Shown here in pieces: positions 11,676 to 23,138 of a stretch of 64,000 bases of DNA. The number at the start of each line of letters is the position of its first letter. The first letter of the stretch is position 1. Position numbers and translations under genes: made by a program. The DNA is from Ananas comosus (lineage: Eukaryota > Streptophyta > Magnoliopsida > Poales > Bromeliaceae): positions 1,914,507-1,978,506 of the forward strand of contig NC_033628.1 in assembly GCF_001540865.1 (NCBI RefSeq), given 5' to 3'. The notes beneath the pieces are model-generated. The model had not been told where the DNA came from. It did not search any database and worked only from the letters and a program-made list of their open reading frames with translations.

Positions 11676-11678
<3 letters not shown>

Positions 11679-11747
<69 letters not shown>
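11679..11747. repeat. (CA)n(TA)n compound microsatellite
   Basis: Eleven or so CA units pass into a long TA run. The right-arm counterpart (48659-48706) has only the TA part. Confidence 0.95.
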
Positions 11748-11752
<5 letters not shown>

Positions 11753-12181
11753 AAATCACATAATTTAAGACTACTTGATGCATAGATAATAGATTTTAAT
11801 TTGTGTTGAAACTTATGACTTTTTAGAAATATGCCTTTAGAATGAAAATAGGGTGGCAGTGCACAGTGCACCGAGTGCGTGCAATAATTTCTACATGGTG
11901 TCGGTACGTTCGTAGCAATGTTATAGTTTGAGCTATATAACAATTAACGACCCTGTTGTAGTAGTATTATTATATATTATAAGCATTTGATTATTTTAAT
12001 TACTCTTTCATATGTCCCCTTCCAAAAAAATGAACTTATTGAGGCCTTAGATGCTACTTATTGATTCTCCACCGAAGATGCTATAGAGGGGTTGGTAACA
12101 ACTGGTGTCGTATCTAAAGGTAAGAGATCGGAATGTCAATGGACACTGCCACGTGAGATTTTTTTTTGAACCGGAATTTGA

Positions 12182-12560
12182 TGTTGAAATTTTATAAGAA
12201 ACTAAGATTGTACTTTCTGTCATAATTTCGATTTCTGTATCCGAATTGTTGACGATGATCCTTGCTCGTGGTTCGTTCTCGTTTGCGATCTGCAAGAAGA
12301 CGGGACGTTTCGAGTCTAATTCCCTTATCCCCGGAGATGGAGCCGTCACAGATAATTGGATTAGAGTTAGACCGGAACTCCCGTATGTTACATATTTATA
12401 TATAATTTTATATAAGGATGTTAAATCACGTCCGTCCATCAAGGACGTGTCCAGATGCATCCTAACCGTAAGATCTAAAATATCTTTATAGATCAACTTA
12501 AATAGATTGACCGCATCTTTATGGATCGCCTTTAATATATCACATGGGCCACATCCAACA
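12182..12560 (-). mobile_element. Solo copia LTR at the inner edge of the left arm
   Basis: On the minus strand it runs from TGTTGGATGTGGCCCA to TATAAAATTTCAACA, 379 bp, matching the 3' LTR at 46989-47367. The inner flank (TCAAA reading out) corresponds to the TCGAA target duplication of the full element at 41121-47367. The other flank (complement of 'ttagc') does not match. A true solo LTR should have matching flanks, so this one joins flanks of two insertions. Confidence 0.85.
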
Positions 12561-12769
12561 TTAGCCTTTCATGCTAGTTTGAAAGGCTGAAAAATTTAAA
12601 GTCGTTTGAAACTCTTCTTCTAAACTGATTATATATATATAGGGTAATTATTCACAATATATAGAAACAAATTCATTTAAACTTATTACATATAAGAGTA
12701 ACTAAACCAAGTTACATATGGATGATAGATGCATGATCACTATATTATTCCAAATGTAACTCGTGAACT
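12561..12769. other. Downstream region of the complete CYP90-like gene
   Basis: This is short AT-rich sequence after the stop codon (minus strand), presumably holding the 3' UTR. No clear AATAAA signal was found. The inverted-repeat arm begins only 209 bp after the stop codon. Confidence 0.5.
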
Positions 12770-15700
12770 TTAGTTAGCCACCGGTTTGAGCTTAATCGGT
12801 AAACCGTTACGGAAATCGACTTGTGGCTTCGCCATCGGATGATCCGGTCCGATTAACTCAAAATTGTAGTTTTGGATTAGTGTGTGGAGAAATATTGCAA
12901 TTTCCATCCTTGCTAGGTCTCTACCTGGACAGAGTCTCATCCCCCCACCAAATGGCATGAAACTGGCCTTCTTTGTATCAGATAAAGTCTACAAAGTAGA
13001 AGAAACAAGATGAATCAGTTGGGGGGGTGAATTGTTTTTGTACTAATTGAAAGTGCTTTTGGAAGAAGAAGCTGGTTTTGAATAAGAGCTCACCTCCCAT
13101 CTCCATGGATTGAATTCATAAGGATCTTCAAAAACTGATTCATCCAAATGTGCTGCAGCTAGGTGTACTATGACACCAGTTCCTTGTGGAATCACATAGT
13201 CTAGCTCATTTAAAGCAATAGAAACATTAATTAATTATCCCTATTCGAAAAAAAATGCAATAAAACATCAAATTAGGGCTGTCAACGGGCTGAATACGAG
13301 CGGGCTGAGGCCGACTCGTATTCGTTTGTTTATTAAACGAGCCAAGCACTAGCTTGCTCGTTAAAATACTGAGCTGAAAAATCTAGCTCGTACTATTAAC
13401 GAACCGAACATGAGTCGGCTCGTGAACAACAAGTTTGATTGTCAGTCCTACTTCCGAAAGAAAAGTTGAAAAAAAATTAAAAAAATTAGAATCTTAATGT
13501 AATAATTAATATTTACAAAATATAAATTTAATTCTTTACATTTGAGTAGGCCTATATAATCCAAATAGTAAAAATTTGTAATATATCAGGCTATGTCAAG
13601 TTGAACACAAGCAAGTTGATTCCAGCTCGTGTTTGACTCGTTAAGATTTCGAGCTAAAAAACTTAGCTCGTGTTAAGCTCGTTTATTACACGAGCGACCA
13701 ATGAACTGGATTTCTAGCCCTATATCAAATTGTAGCGAGGTACCTTTATATTCGGTGTCTACGCTTGCTTTCTTAAGGAGAATCCTAACAACATTTCCCA
13801 GTCGCAGAGTCTCGCTAATGACCTTCACAAAACAAGTATTGCTGCAACATTAAAGTCAAAATATTCTTGTTCTTCTATATATGTTATGCCTTTTTTTATA
13901 TCATGTTAAACTATGTCATACAATCTTTATTTTTCAATAGCTTAAGCTACAGAAAAAAAAAAAAAAAGATTTTTTTTAAAATTTTTTTTATTCAAAGCTC
14001 ACATTTTGGGTGAATTCGCTGTCCTTGTAATCATCCCATGTTAGGTTGCTCCCTCCTTTCTCACTCTTGGATTTCAAACATCGAACGCGCTCTTCCTGAA
14101 AACGCCAAAAAAATTAATTCCAATCCAATAAAAAAAAACTTACTATCTTTTTTTAACCTCAAATACTGTCACATGTTATGGTAAAAAAATATATATAACT
14201 TATCTGAACTATAGATTATTTTGATTTGGATATCCAATCTTCAAATTTTGATTTTTCTGCCCAACTTTTCAATTTTTTTTGATTTAAATTAATCAATAAT
14301 ATTTTGACTTCAAAATTTAAGCTAATAATTTATTTTAATGAATTTATATTAGCGATAATTGCTTGAAATATAATAAATAAACTTGTAGAAACATGCGACA
14401 CATTCAAATTTTGAAAAGTCAAAGTATTGCTGACCGGCTCAAATCGAACAAATTGAAAGATTGAATAGTAAAATTGAAATTTGAAAAGTTGGATAAGAAA
14501 ATCAAAATGATTCACAGCTCAGATAAGTTCTATATGTTTTTGACCTATTAACTTATTAATACGAGATCTTTATGCAATTTTACCCTCATCTGCTTGATAG
14601 CTTTTGGACAACGCGCTAGAAAATAGAATGCTAAAGATAAAGTCTGCGCTGTCGTATGATGACCGCCGAAAATCAGGCCCTGAATCATGTCGATCATCTC
14701 CTCCGTCGAGTATGACGTATTCTTCAACATCCAGTCGACGAAGTCCTCCTCCTCGTCGACTCCCTTCCTTTCGTTTATGCTCTTCTCTTCCATCTTCTGC
14801 TCCACCATTTTTCCAATATACGCCCTTCCCTGTAACCCCGCGAAAAATATATATGTATATATATATACATGCATTTTTGAACACTAAAGGAGGGAATGTA
14901 TTTGAGATGAGAAGCATATTTTATAGGTAAAAGTGTACACAACTTATCTAAAAACTATGGAACAATTTGATTCGACTATTCAATCATTTGAAATTTTGAT
15001 TTTATTATCTAATTTTTTAATTTGTTTGATCTGAATAGGTTAATAATACACTGATCTTAAAATTGTATGAAATATACTAGCTAAACTCGCTAAAAGGTTG
15101 GATAATAAAATTAAAATTTTAAGGATTAGATTGTCGATTCAAAATGGTACATAGTTTATATAAGTTGGGTATACTTTTATCTATATTTTTATGTAGGAAT
15201 TTTACCTTTAGAGCCTTGTAGAATGTTGTTCCCGGCAAATTAATTGGAATTGAGGAGAACCCCTTGGTTAAGTCCATGAATGCGTTACATAGCTCATCTG
15301 TTTTCGGGCTGTTAGGGTTCATTCCCATCACCTTTTTTGATATTACATAGAATGAAAACTGCAAATAAATAAATGATTAAGTAAAGTTGTCCAAAATATC
15401 CGATATTTCATGTCTGACTCAGACCCTATCCGAACTCTATCCGAATCCAAACTGGACACGATGAAAAATGAAAAGTATGCGAGTAAAAGAATAAAACCCA
15501 TTAAAGTTTCAGGTACGAGTGCGGGTCTGGATATTTCATACCTATACCTGATTTGGTCCCAATCCGACCCCAACCTTTTAATGGGTAGAATTCGGAATAG
15601 TTTTTAAATTCGGATCTGAATCTAGACCCAGTCCCGGTGAAATATCCTATAGTAAATAAAAAAATCTGAAATTGAAGAATCAATTTCAAAGATACTCTAG

Positions 15701-18662
15701 TATATACCGCTTGATGCCATTTTGTAATTTTTATGGAGTATGATATCTTTTCCATGGCTCCAATGCTCATGAAAAGTGATGTACCTTTTATTATTGAGAT
15801 TTTTATTTTGAATAAATTTTATTGGACCAGGTGCAACTTATTAGAACATGAGTTTTATATAGTAAGAAATTTATGATTTGTTCATTGACGGTTTAATAGG
15901 GTTTATAAGAAATAGAAGCATATGGATATTTGTACCTGATTGAGATCTGTACCCATATCCGTACCCGTACCCGGTCTTAAATGGGTAGCACATGGATGGT
16001 CACTATCTAAATTCACTCAAATGGACCCCATGTGTATATTAGTAATTTAAATATTCAGATTCAGACTCGATCCGAATTTAAATGGATAGGATATATCTTT
16101 TTTTCCTATTTATTTCTTTTTAGGGTATGGATACAGTATATCATTTAACCATATCTGATCTGATCCACGGACATCTTTATGATTAAGCAGTATATATATA
16201 GAATTAGATGAATTGGGCTGGAATACTATTAATAGTATTTGACTTTTTTTGCTATCGAGCTTTTACTCCTTGAATGAAAAATTATAAGATTAGAATGATA
16301 GTAAATTCCTAAAATTTAGTAGTGGTCCTCCTAAGGTTGAGTGGGTGGTTAATTGAATAGTATGATCTAAAAAATAAAATTAATCAAAGTGTAGATCAAA
16401 CGGCTAAAAAATTATACCATTAATGTTGTGAAGTTACCCTATTGTCTAGTGAGGTTGGTTGAAAATAAATAAAAAATGCATGATGAGAGAGTTTTTGATG
16501 TAGAGCCTACCCTTGTTTGGTTGGGGGTTAAGGGGTGGAATAACCCCTTAACCCCCATTTTATTTCCAAACATCCCAAAAAATAGATAGGGTTAGCTAAC
16601 CCCACCTTAAATAAATTATCTCAGGTTAGCTAACCCCACCTAACCACACCAAACTTCAACCAAACACTATTTTCTATTCATAATAACCCACTCTCTTTCT
16701 TATCACACATACTCCAACCAATCATTATCCTTCTTTATCAATCATTATCTTTTTATCCCACCTACTCCAACCAAACACTATTTTTTATTATTCTAGACTA
16801 ACTCCAACCCCCAACTAAACACAAAAAAACTTTAACCCCACTTTAATCCTGAACTTAACTCTATTCCTGGAATAGCTACTTTTTCCTTAACCCCGAACTA
16901 AACGGAGGCGTACGAGTTTTGTCAAAGATATTTTCGAAGTCCATGGCAGACAAAAGTTGCTTGAGGATGGAACTTCCAACGCCCTTTTGAGACTAAAATT
17001 CCTTACCACGTGGCCATCAGATCTTACATATTGAATTAATTTGTGATATATATTAAAAAATATTAAAAAAATAAAATTAAAATTTTAAAATAGTTTTTTT
17101 TGATAAATTTTTAGTGTCAAATTAATTTTCAAACTCTTAATTTTAAAAACTTTAAGAATCTTTATTGTTTTAATTTGGATAAACTTATTTTTTATTTTAA
17201 TACAAAAAAACTCACAAAGGTTGTCTAAATCCTTAATTAGTCGGTTTATGTAAAAGGCCACTAGTTTAGTTTGAAAATTATATGACATTAAGCTCAGAAA
17301 CTAAAAATTTATTTAAAAGTTTGTTTTTCTTTTTCTTTTTCTTTGTATTTGTTTTAATACGTGTTAGACACTATTTAATCAACGGGTCCCAAAATATTCG
17401 GACCCACACTAAAATGTTGAAGAGAGTCCAACATTAATGCCTGTTCTAATTAACTATGGCGTCTCCGTGAGATCCGATGTCCATGTGGTGAAGGATCTCA
17501 TAGTTTTAAATGAATAATTTGAAAATTTTCATCCCCGAACAAGTTTTGTTCGTTGATCGGGCACTGATCAAGCACGTAATAAAATCGAAAGCTCAATCTC
17601 AGTCGCTCATCGATCACTTGCGTACGTCGGCGGTTGTATAGGCCTTCAAATTTGTTTAATTTGTTGGCTACATATACACCTACCTTTCTGGCCTCGTCGG
17701 CGCCGTAGACGACGTCGCGGCCTTCCCAGGAGGCGACGAGGGCGGCGGCCTGCCACTCGACGCCGCGGACGAAGGAGGACTGGGTCCTGGCGCTGCTCAC
17801 GAAGCTGAGGACGATGGACTTCTTCTGCTTGTGCGCGTCGCCCCCCGACATCACCGTCGAGTGCTTGCCCATCAGCCGCGGGACGTGCGGCGGCCACGCG
17901 TTCTCGAAAAGCCGCGTGTCGTTGTTCAGCACATGCCGGTTCAGCTCCGCGTCCGCCGACACCATCGACACCCTCCCGAACAGTCTCGCCGCGAACACCC
18001 GTCCGTACCTGAGCATATCATACGTATACATGTACGTGCAGGTACTTTCGTTAGCAATCGATCACGTCTTTCAGTAAAACGGTCGTAACTTTGCACACGT
18101 ATGTCCGTTTTCGACGTGCAGTTTCAATTCAGAAGCAACTTTTCGAGACGCATGCGTCGAACGGATTATCCGTTCCGGCTCAGCTCTCGTACCCAAAAGT
18201 AATCATTTAGATCTCTGAATTTGCAGTTTTAGGTTTCTTTTGTTAATTTTGAGAATTTTGGTTTTGTTTCTTTTATCATTTTGAGTTAGACAAGAATACT
18301 GTAATATTTATGACTGATTAATTAGGGCTAGATTTAGACGTTTAATATCGAATTCTGAGTACGTAAAAGAGGGAGAGAGAAAAAAAAAAGAAAAGAAAAG
18401 GAAGTAAAACAGAAGGGGATGACTTTGAGATATTCTGGGTCATGTAGTCGCCGAGCGCGGTGGCGCGGTGCGGGCGGAGGAAGGCGAAGGTGGAGCCGAC
18501 GACGGGCCACCCCATCTCCCCCGGCGGGAGTCGCTTCGTCGACGACACCTTTCGCTTCGCATTAGCGCTCCGCTGAAACGGGAGCAGCAGCAGCAGCAGC
18601 AGAACAACAGGAGTAGAGATCACTAAAGTTACTGCAGCTGCAAGAAGAGTTGCTGGGGACAT
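12770..18662 (-). CDS. Cytochrome P450, CYP90-like (CYP85 clan), complete, 8 exons
   Basis: Exons (minus strand): 18424-18662, 17684-18008, 15206-15358, 14584-14829, 14003-14095, 13744-13822, 13094-13200, 12770-12988. All introns are GT-AG and the phases join to 486 codons plus a stop, about normal for CYP90. In order: N-terminal anchor, GEMGWPVVGSTFAF, INLPGTTFYKAL, I-helix IFGGHHTTAQT, ExxR in SETLRLGN, WRW box NPWRWE, heme loop PFGGGMRLCPG with the Cys ligand. The eight-exon layout and segments such as LPGT and WDDYK resemble CYP90B (sterol C-22 hydroxylase), an ER enzyme using cytochrome P450 reductase. Oddity: the acidic I-helix residue (Glu in CYP90B) is His here. Introns 2 and 6 contain MITE and hAT insertions. 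It could belong to another CYP90 subfamily or to CYP724. The substrate is unknown. Confidence 0.92.
13274..13722. mobile_element. hAT-like non-autonomous element in intron 6
   Basis: The ends are TAGGGCTGTCAACGG and the complement of TAGGGCTAG. The flanking 8 bp are catcaaat (13266-13273) and tatcaaat (13723-13730), which match at 7 of 8 positions, as expected for hAT. The interior repeats 'gctcgt' motifs and has no coding sequence. A related element lies in intron 2 of the CYP76-like gene (29345-29720). Confidence 0.7.
15380..16190. repeat. Degenerate repeat in intron 2 of the CYP90-like gene
   Basis: Recurring motifs such as 'cccatatccgtacccg', 'gacccagtcccgg' and 'atccgaatcc' on both strands suggest a decayed element rich in 'ATCCGA/ACCCG' words. 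No clear ends were found. The small open frames here are non-genic. Confidence 0.4.
16205..16430. repeat. MITE, family B, in intron 2 of the CYP90-like gene
   Basis: It begins 'ggctggaatactattaatag' and carries the 'gttgagtgggtggtt' and 'gaatagtatgatcta' blocks of family B. A related copy sits in the corresponding flank of the paralogue (395-665). Confidence 0.6.
16508..16905. repeat. MITE with GGGGTTAAGG ends in intron 2 of the CYP90-like gene
   Basis: The left end 'tgtttggttgggggttaagg' mirrors the right end 'ccttaaccccgaactaaacg'. The interior is CCAAC/TTATT-rich. The same insertion is found in truncated form at 1056-1240 in the paralogue. Confidence 0.65.
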
Positions 18663-18737
18663 CTCTGACACTTTTTCCCTCTTGTGTATAGAGTGTTGAG
18701 GATGAGTGAATGCGTATAGGTCATACATATATGGTTA

Positions 18738-18745
18738 GTATATAT
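18738..18745 (-). promoter_or_regulatory. Probable TATA box of the CYP90-like gene
   Basis: ATATATAC on the minus strand lies about 76-83 bp upstream of the chosen ATG (18662). It is at the point where homology with the paralogue's promoter ends. Confidence 0.45.
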
Positions 18746-19360
18746 CGAGTGAAAAATAACTGTAGTAGGGATCTCTACTGATGCCTCATTGAGGTGTTAC
18801 TGATTTGCTGTCGTATATTAGTTTTGCCTTCATTCAAAAATTATAACTTTTTTTTTCTCTAAAAATTTATTTGTCTTTTCAAAATGTTAGTATTAAAAAG
18901 CACATAACGAATTCTAGAACGGAGACCAAAGTAACACGTGATGGCGAATCAGAAACACTCTAATGAAGCATCGTCGAGAGCTTTCACTATAAAAGTCAAT
19001 TTGTTGACTAATTGCTGTTTTTTTCTTTAAAAAAAAAAGTTTGTGGAATATGGTGCCTATCGCCTTCTTCTTGCTTTGACAATTTCGGCTTTAAGTTGTA
19101 AGCTATTGACCATTCAATAACTAGAAAAATAATAGGGATAATATCTAATTAATATGCCTTTCAAAACTTCAAAAATCCCTTTTTATCTTTGGAGGACCAA
19201 AGAATTCTAATTGATTTTTAAAAAAATTCCTTCAAACATCCCTATTTCCTCTAGGGTTTACCAAGAGGATTGAATTTAAAAAGGAAATTTTGATAATTTC
19301 AAAATAAATTTAGAAATTTTGAATAGCAACAAGGGATAAATAAGCAAAAAAAATTATAGA
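18746..19360. other. Upstream region of the CYP90-like gene, no recognised feature
   Basis: Apart from the core promoter this is AT-rich sequence without gene, RNA or clear transposon ends. Homology to the paralogue's upstream sequence is absent. Confidence 0.5.
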
Positions 19361-19510
19361 TTGGAGAGAAAGGTAGTATGTTATCCGTTTTGTTTATTTT
19401 TTTAAAAAAATAAACTTAACTGAAAATGTGAATAAATTAGGATTCAAATTTAGGATATCAGATACCAACCACCAAACGTTTTGCCACTTGCATTAGAATA
19501 GGTCGGTCTC
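19361..19510 (-). repeat. tRNA-derived SINE, degenerate copy
   Basis: The minus strand shows the same body as the copies at 33261 and 33749, with a decayed B box (complement of 'aggattcaaattt') and the A-box region 'gcaagtggcaaaa'. The element is AT-degraded. Confidence 0.5.
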
Positions 19511-19574
19511 CTAGCGATAAGTTGATTTGTGTAATAGATGGTTAAAATTTGGTTGAAGCAATTAGGTCACACAG

Positions 19575-19654
19575 TGAACCACTTTTATATAAATGGGGCA
19601 CTTATATAAAAGTGTTACAAAAATATGTTCCTATAATCTAATTTTATTATAGTG
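19575..19654. mobile_element. CACTA terminal fragment
   Basis: On the minus strand the fragment starts CACTATAATAAAATTAGA and continues 'ttataggaacata', followed by 'aaaagtg' repeats. It parallels the start of the 515 bp CACTA element at 25493. Only one end is present. Confidence 0.55.
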
Positions 19655-20110
19655 ACATATACTTGGATGCATAAGGGTCTGGATTTGGTCCGAAACTATC
19701 TAATAAGAAGGATTGTAATCGATACTTCGACAATTATAGGCTATGACCATGACGGGTTTGCGGAGAGGAGTCACAGTAACACGGTAGCAAAGGTTTAATT
19801 ATTCTGGGATATAGCTACTCGTCTAAGTGGTGCGGTACGATACGTACCATTAGTGGCTCTTACAAGCATGACGGGTTAGACACATGGATTCAGATGATTG
19901 ATGCCATTCGAAATAGTCAGACTCAGGGAGCGTCAATCAGGTGCACGGGCACGAATAAAATGGAAGATCGTTAAGGTACTAGTAGGCCCAAATATAAGAT
20001 ATGTTTGAGTTTTTAGATTGAATGAATTTTATTAGATATACGTATCATACTCTGACCCTACATTGGGTCTGGAACTTTATAACATTATTATTTATATTAT
20101 AAGATGTAAT
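19655..20110. other. Unidentified moderately GC segment
   Basis: This stretch is less AT-rich than its surroundings ('gtgcggtacgatacgtacca', 'caggtgcacgggcacgaata'). It has no long open frame and no recognised ends. It could be a fragment of an LTR retroelement. I cannot name it. Confidence 0.35.
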
Positions 20111-20544
20111 GTCGTTTAACGAACTGCTATTTCAGTAGTTGTTTTTTTTTTTAAAAAAAAAAACCTATATTAATTTGCCGTGAAAGTGAAAGTACTATAA
20201 CCAGACTCTTTTTATGAAAAAAAACAATCAAAATTTTGTTTTAATTTCTCAAGCGGCATAAGCCCTGATAGCTAAAAGCAGAAGCAATAGTACGTGCGAT
20301 AAAGGCGAGATTTTGAAGGAACATATAAGTTTCATTTACTGTAGTCTTTAGGCCCAACAACAGCCCATTAAATTTACAGCCGAATTTGTCTTGGGATGGG
20401 CCTGATCCAGTCCCAACAATGCAAATGCAACAAGATAACGCATAGCAAGCTAATTACTTTTAATAATCTATAGCTGTGAGAATTATATAAAGCGTGCTAA
20501 CTGTACCTGTAAAGATAAATGATGCAATTAATTTTTTTAAGTCA

Positions 20545-21030
20545 AAGTATCATTAACTGACTCAACTCAAACAAATTGAAAAGTTGGTTAGTAAAATCAA
20601 AATTTTGAAAAGTTCAGTAGCCATCTCAAAAGTTCGTTGTTCCCGTAAGTTTTGTGCATTTTTGCCGTTAAAGAACGTGCGGGAAAAAATGGTGAATTTA
20701 TGACAAAATTAAATATATTATCCTAAGCTACTTTATTAGCTTTTATGGCCCATTGGACCCAATAGCACCGCCCAGTTTGTAAAATCAAAATTCTAACTCA
20801 ATTTTGAGAAATTCAAAACTCTAAGAAGTTGGTTAGTAAAATCAAAATTCTGAGAAGTTCATAAGCCATCTCAAAAGTTTATTGTTCAGGTAAGTTTTGT
20901 GCATTTTTACCGTTAGAGAATGTGCAGGAAAAGATGGTGAATTTTATGACTAAAAATTAAATATATTATCCTAAGCTACTTTATTAGCTCTTATGGCCCA
21001 TTGGACCCGATAGCACGGCCCAATTAGTTT
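20545..21030. repeat. Tandem direct duplication, two units of about 240 bp
   Basis: Unit 1 (about 20545-20785) and unit 2 (about 20795-21030) share 'ccatctcaaaagtt', 'taagttttgtgcattttt' and 'tatcctaagctactttatta' in the same order. There is no coding sequence. Confidence 0.8.
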
Positions 21031-21031
21031 C

Positions 21032-21064
21032 TTTATTATTATTATTATTATTATTATTATTTAT
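21032..21064. repeat. (TTA)n microsatellite
   Basis: About ten ATT/TTA units lie directly after the duplicated unit. Confidence 0.9.
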
Positions 21065-21069
21065 AATAG

Positions 21070-21767
21070 AGAAAATTTGGCCTATTAGATAAGCATCATG
21101 ATGTTTTCAGAAAATATATATATATATTTTTCTAAATTTTAGAAAAAGTGAGTGAGAAGCTTAATTTAATGGGAGGGCGCATAATTTAGCTAACACTAGA
21201 GATTATAGAGAGAATTTGTCACATAAATATTCCACATATTTTGTTAAGCAAAAACATGTGGCGCCAGTTTGGTTAATCCTAGGTATCAAAAATGATTCTG
21301 ACTATTCTGTCGTTTTATCTAATTTTCATACAACGTTATCGACATATTGGGGCTTTTTTTGCGCACGCGCATGTGTCCACAAAAAAAAGAAAAGAAAAAT
21401 AAATAGGGAATCGAAGACTTAATTCGGACTTACGAGTAAGGGAGTAATTGACAATTTATGCCACAAAAAACACACAAAATAAAAAAGAGAAAAAAAAAAA
21501 ATGGTGCTTACATTTGCTTAGTAAGTGTTTGACAAAGTTTAATCGACTCAGTGCCTTAAAAGGACCGCAACTATTGTAAGAAGTAAACTTCGTACAATTT
21601 TGGGCATTATGATTGGTGCATATGAGATTCAAACAGTAAAACTTTGACCTATTAAATGTAGTACTCTTAAGTAGAATATTCATAGTGAAAAGATAAACAT
21701 GCATGGAGATCCCCCTCAATTATAGGCCAGTTTGAAATTGGTCCCTTGGATTGATAACTTTCAACTT
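21070..21767. other. AT-rich intergenic stretch, nothing recognised
   Basis: Short open frames (for example 21216-21422 and 21456-21719) have lysine/phenylalanine-rich, tract-derived translations without family features. I see no gene. Confidence 0.5.
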
Positions 21768-21807
<40 letters not shown>

Positions 21808-21810
<3 letters not shown>

Positions 21811-22119
21811 CTAGGCTAATATACTATTAATAGCACCAAGTCACTGGTGCTACCATGTTTTTGGCCATTGGATTAAGAGATGTGCGGTTAGGATGATGTG
21901 GGTCCCCAAGGGTTGAGTGGGTGGTTGGTTGAATGGTATGATCTAACGGGTAAAAATAATCAAAGGGGTTAATCTAACGGCAGAAAACTTGATAGCACCA
22001 ACTACTTGGTGCTATTGATAGCATAGCAGCCGGACTCATATAGATAGAACTAGGCTACTATGCTATTAATAGCACCAAGTCATTGGTGCTACCAAGTTTT
22101 TGGCCATTGGATTAAGTGA
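21808..22119. repeat. MITE family B, complete copy plus copy cut at an assembly gap
   Basis: A complete copy at 21808-22035 has both ends ('ctattaatagcaccaagtca' and 'ttggtgctattgatagcata'). A second copy begins at 22048 and stops at 22119, immediately before the N at 22120. The breakpoint is therefore a contig end. Confidence 0.75.
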
Positions 22120-22120
22120 N

Positions 22121-22735
22121 GATTAAATTTATTTTTTCAACTTTTTTTAATTAAAATATGAGTTAAAATTTAAAAATTAAATATATAATTTTAAATTTTA
22201 ATTTGAACTTAAATTAAAAATTAAAATTTAATCAAGTATTTCGAATCTAACTTATGAATTTGAATTTAAATTAAATTTTAATTTATATAAAGTTCATTCA
22301 AATTTTATTTCAAACTTAAATTAAATTTATGAATTCAAATTAAAATTATAATTATAATTTTAAGTTTGATTTTGGATAAATCAAAATTTAGTTTCATATT
22401 TTGAATTATCCACTCAACTTCAAAGTTTAATTATTTTAAAAAAAATAGATTTAAAATTTTGACATTATTTCAAAATTTTGATGTAAATATTTAATATTTA
22501 ATATTTAATTTGAATTTAAATTAATATATTATAAAGATAATGTTAGTATATTAATTTGATTATGTTTTTATATTCATCTGAACCAAACACTGACAATGGA
22601 AATGATTTATTTCGATTCTGATTCAGTTGATGAACCAAATGGAATTAGGTAATGAGTCATTCCGATTCCGATTCCAGCTTATTTTGATTCCGATTCCGAT
22701 TCCGACTCCAACTTCGAACCAAACACGCCCATAGA
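22121..22735. mobile_element. Right part of a DNA transposon, left end lost at the gap
   Basis: The right end is the complement of GGGCGTGTTTGGTTCG. Next to it lie repeated 'ccgattccgattcc' motifs typical of plant MITE/hAT-type elements, then a very AT-rich interior. The left end would lie across the N at 22120. Confidence 0.55.
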
Positions 22736-22737
22736 GT

Positions 22738-22980
22738 TAGACTGGGCTACTATTAGTAGCAAAATTCCATTGTTGCTACTAGTTTTTTAGCCTTTGGATC
22801 AACTCTTTTCATCATTTGTAACCATTGAATTAAATACTATAACCCAGTGGGGACCACTCAACCCTAGGGGGACCACTCAACTCTAACTAACTAATATCAT
22901 CCTAACCTTACAATTTTTCATCCAAGGGTTAAAAACTTGATAGCAAAAAGAGGGTTTTACTATTAATAGTATTCCAGTCT
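22738..22980. repeat. MITE, family B variant
   Basis: It begins 'gactgggctactattagtag' and ends 'actattaatagtattccagt', then enters a (TA)n run broken by the N at 23001. It is closely related to 61628-61870 in inverted orientation. Confidence 0.65.
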
Positions 22981-23138
22981 AATTATATATATATATATAT
23001 NATTGAGTGATTTTAGTCAAGTTATAATTTAATGATTTTAAAAAGTTGTTAGTTAAAAAAATTGTAATACTTAATGGTTAATCGATTATGAAAAGTTTAG
23101 GTAGATCTAACGGGCTATTTTGAAATGGCCTACAGCAT

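Larger units (their letters stand above)
4585..12560. repeat. Left arm of a giant inverted repeat
   Basis: Reading this arm forward matches, block by block in the same order, the reverse complement of 46989-55715. The shared blocks are: MITE A (4585-5105 with 55190-55715), Helitron-like block (5195-8788 with 51470-55140), MITE B (8808-9050 with 50830-51150), MITE A (9126-9640 with 50245-50795), GC-rich module, AT-rich block (10730-11500 with 48900-49690), the segment at 11494-12181, and a copia LTR (12182-12560 with 46989-47367). Differences are base substitutions, extra MITEs in the right arm, and an extra GC module in the left arm. The arm stops exactly at the LTR end at 12560. Confidence 0.85.

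Noticed and set aside
19655..20110. Coding remnant or pararetrovirus fragment
   Set aside because: It is less AT-rich than its neighbours, but no frame is open and no protein motif can be recognised.
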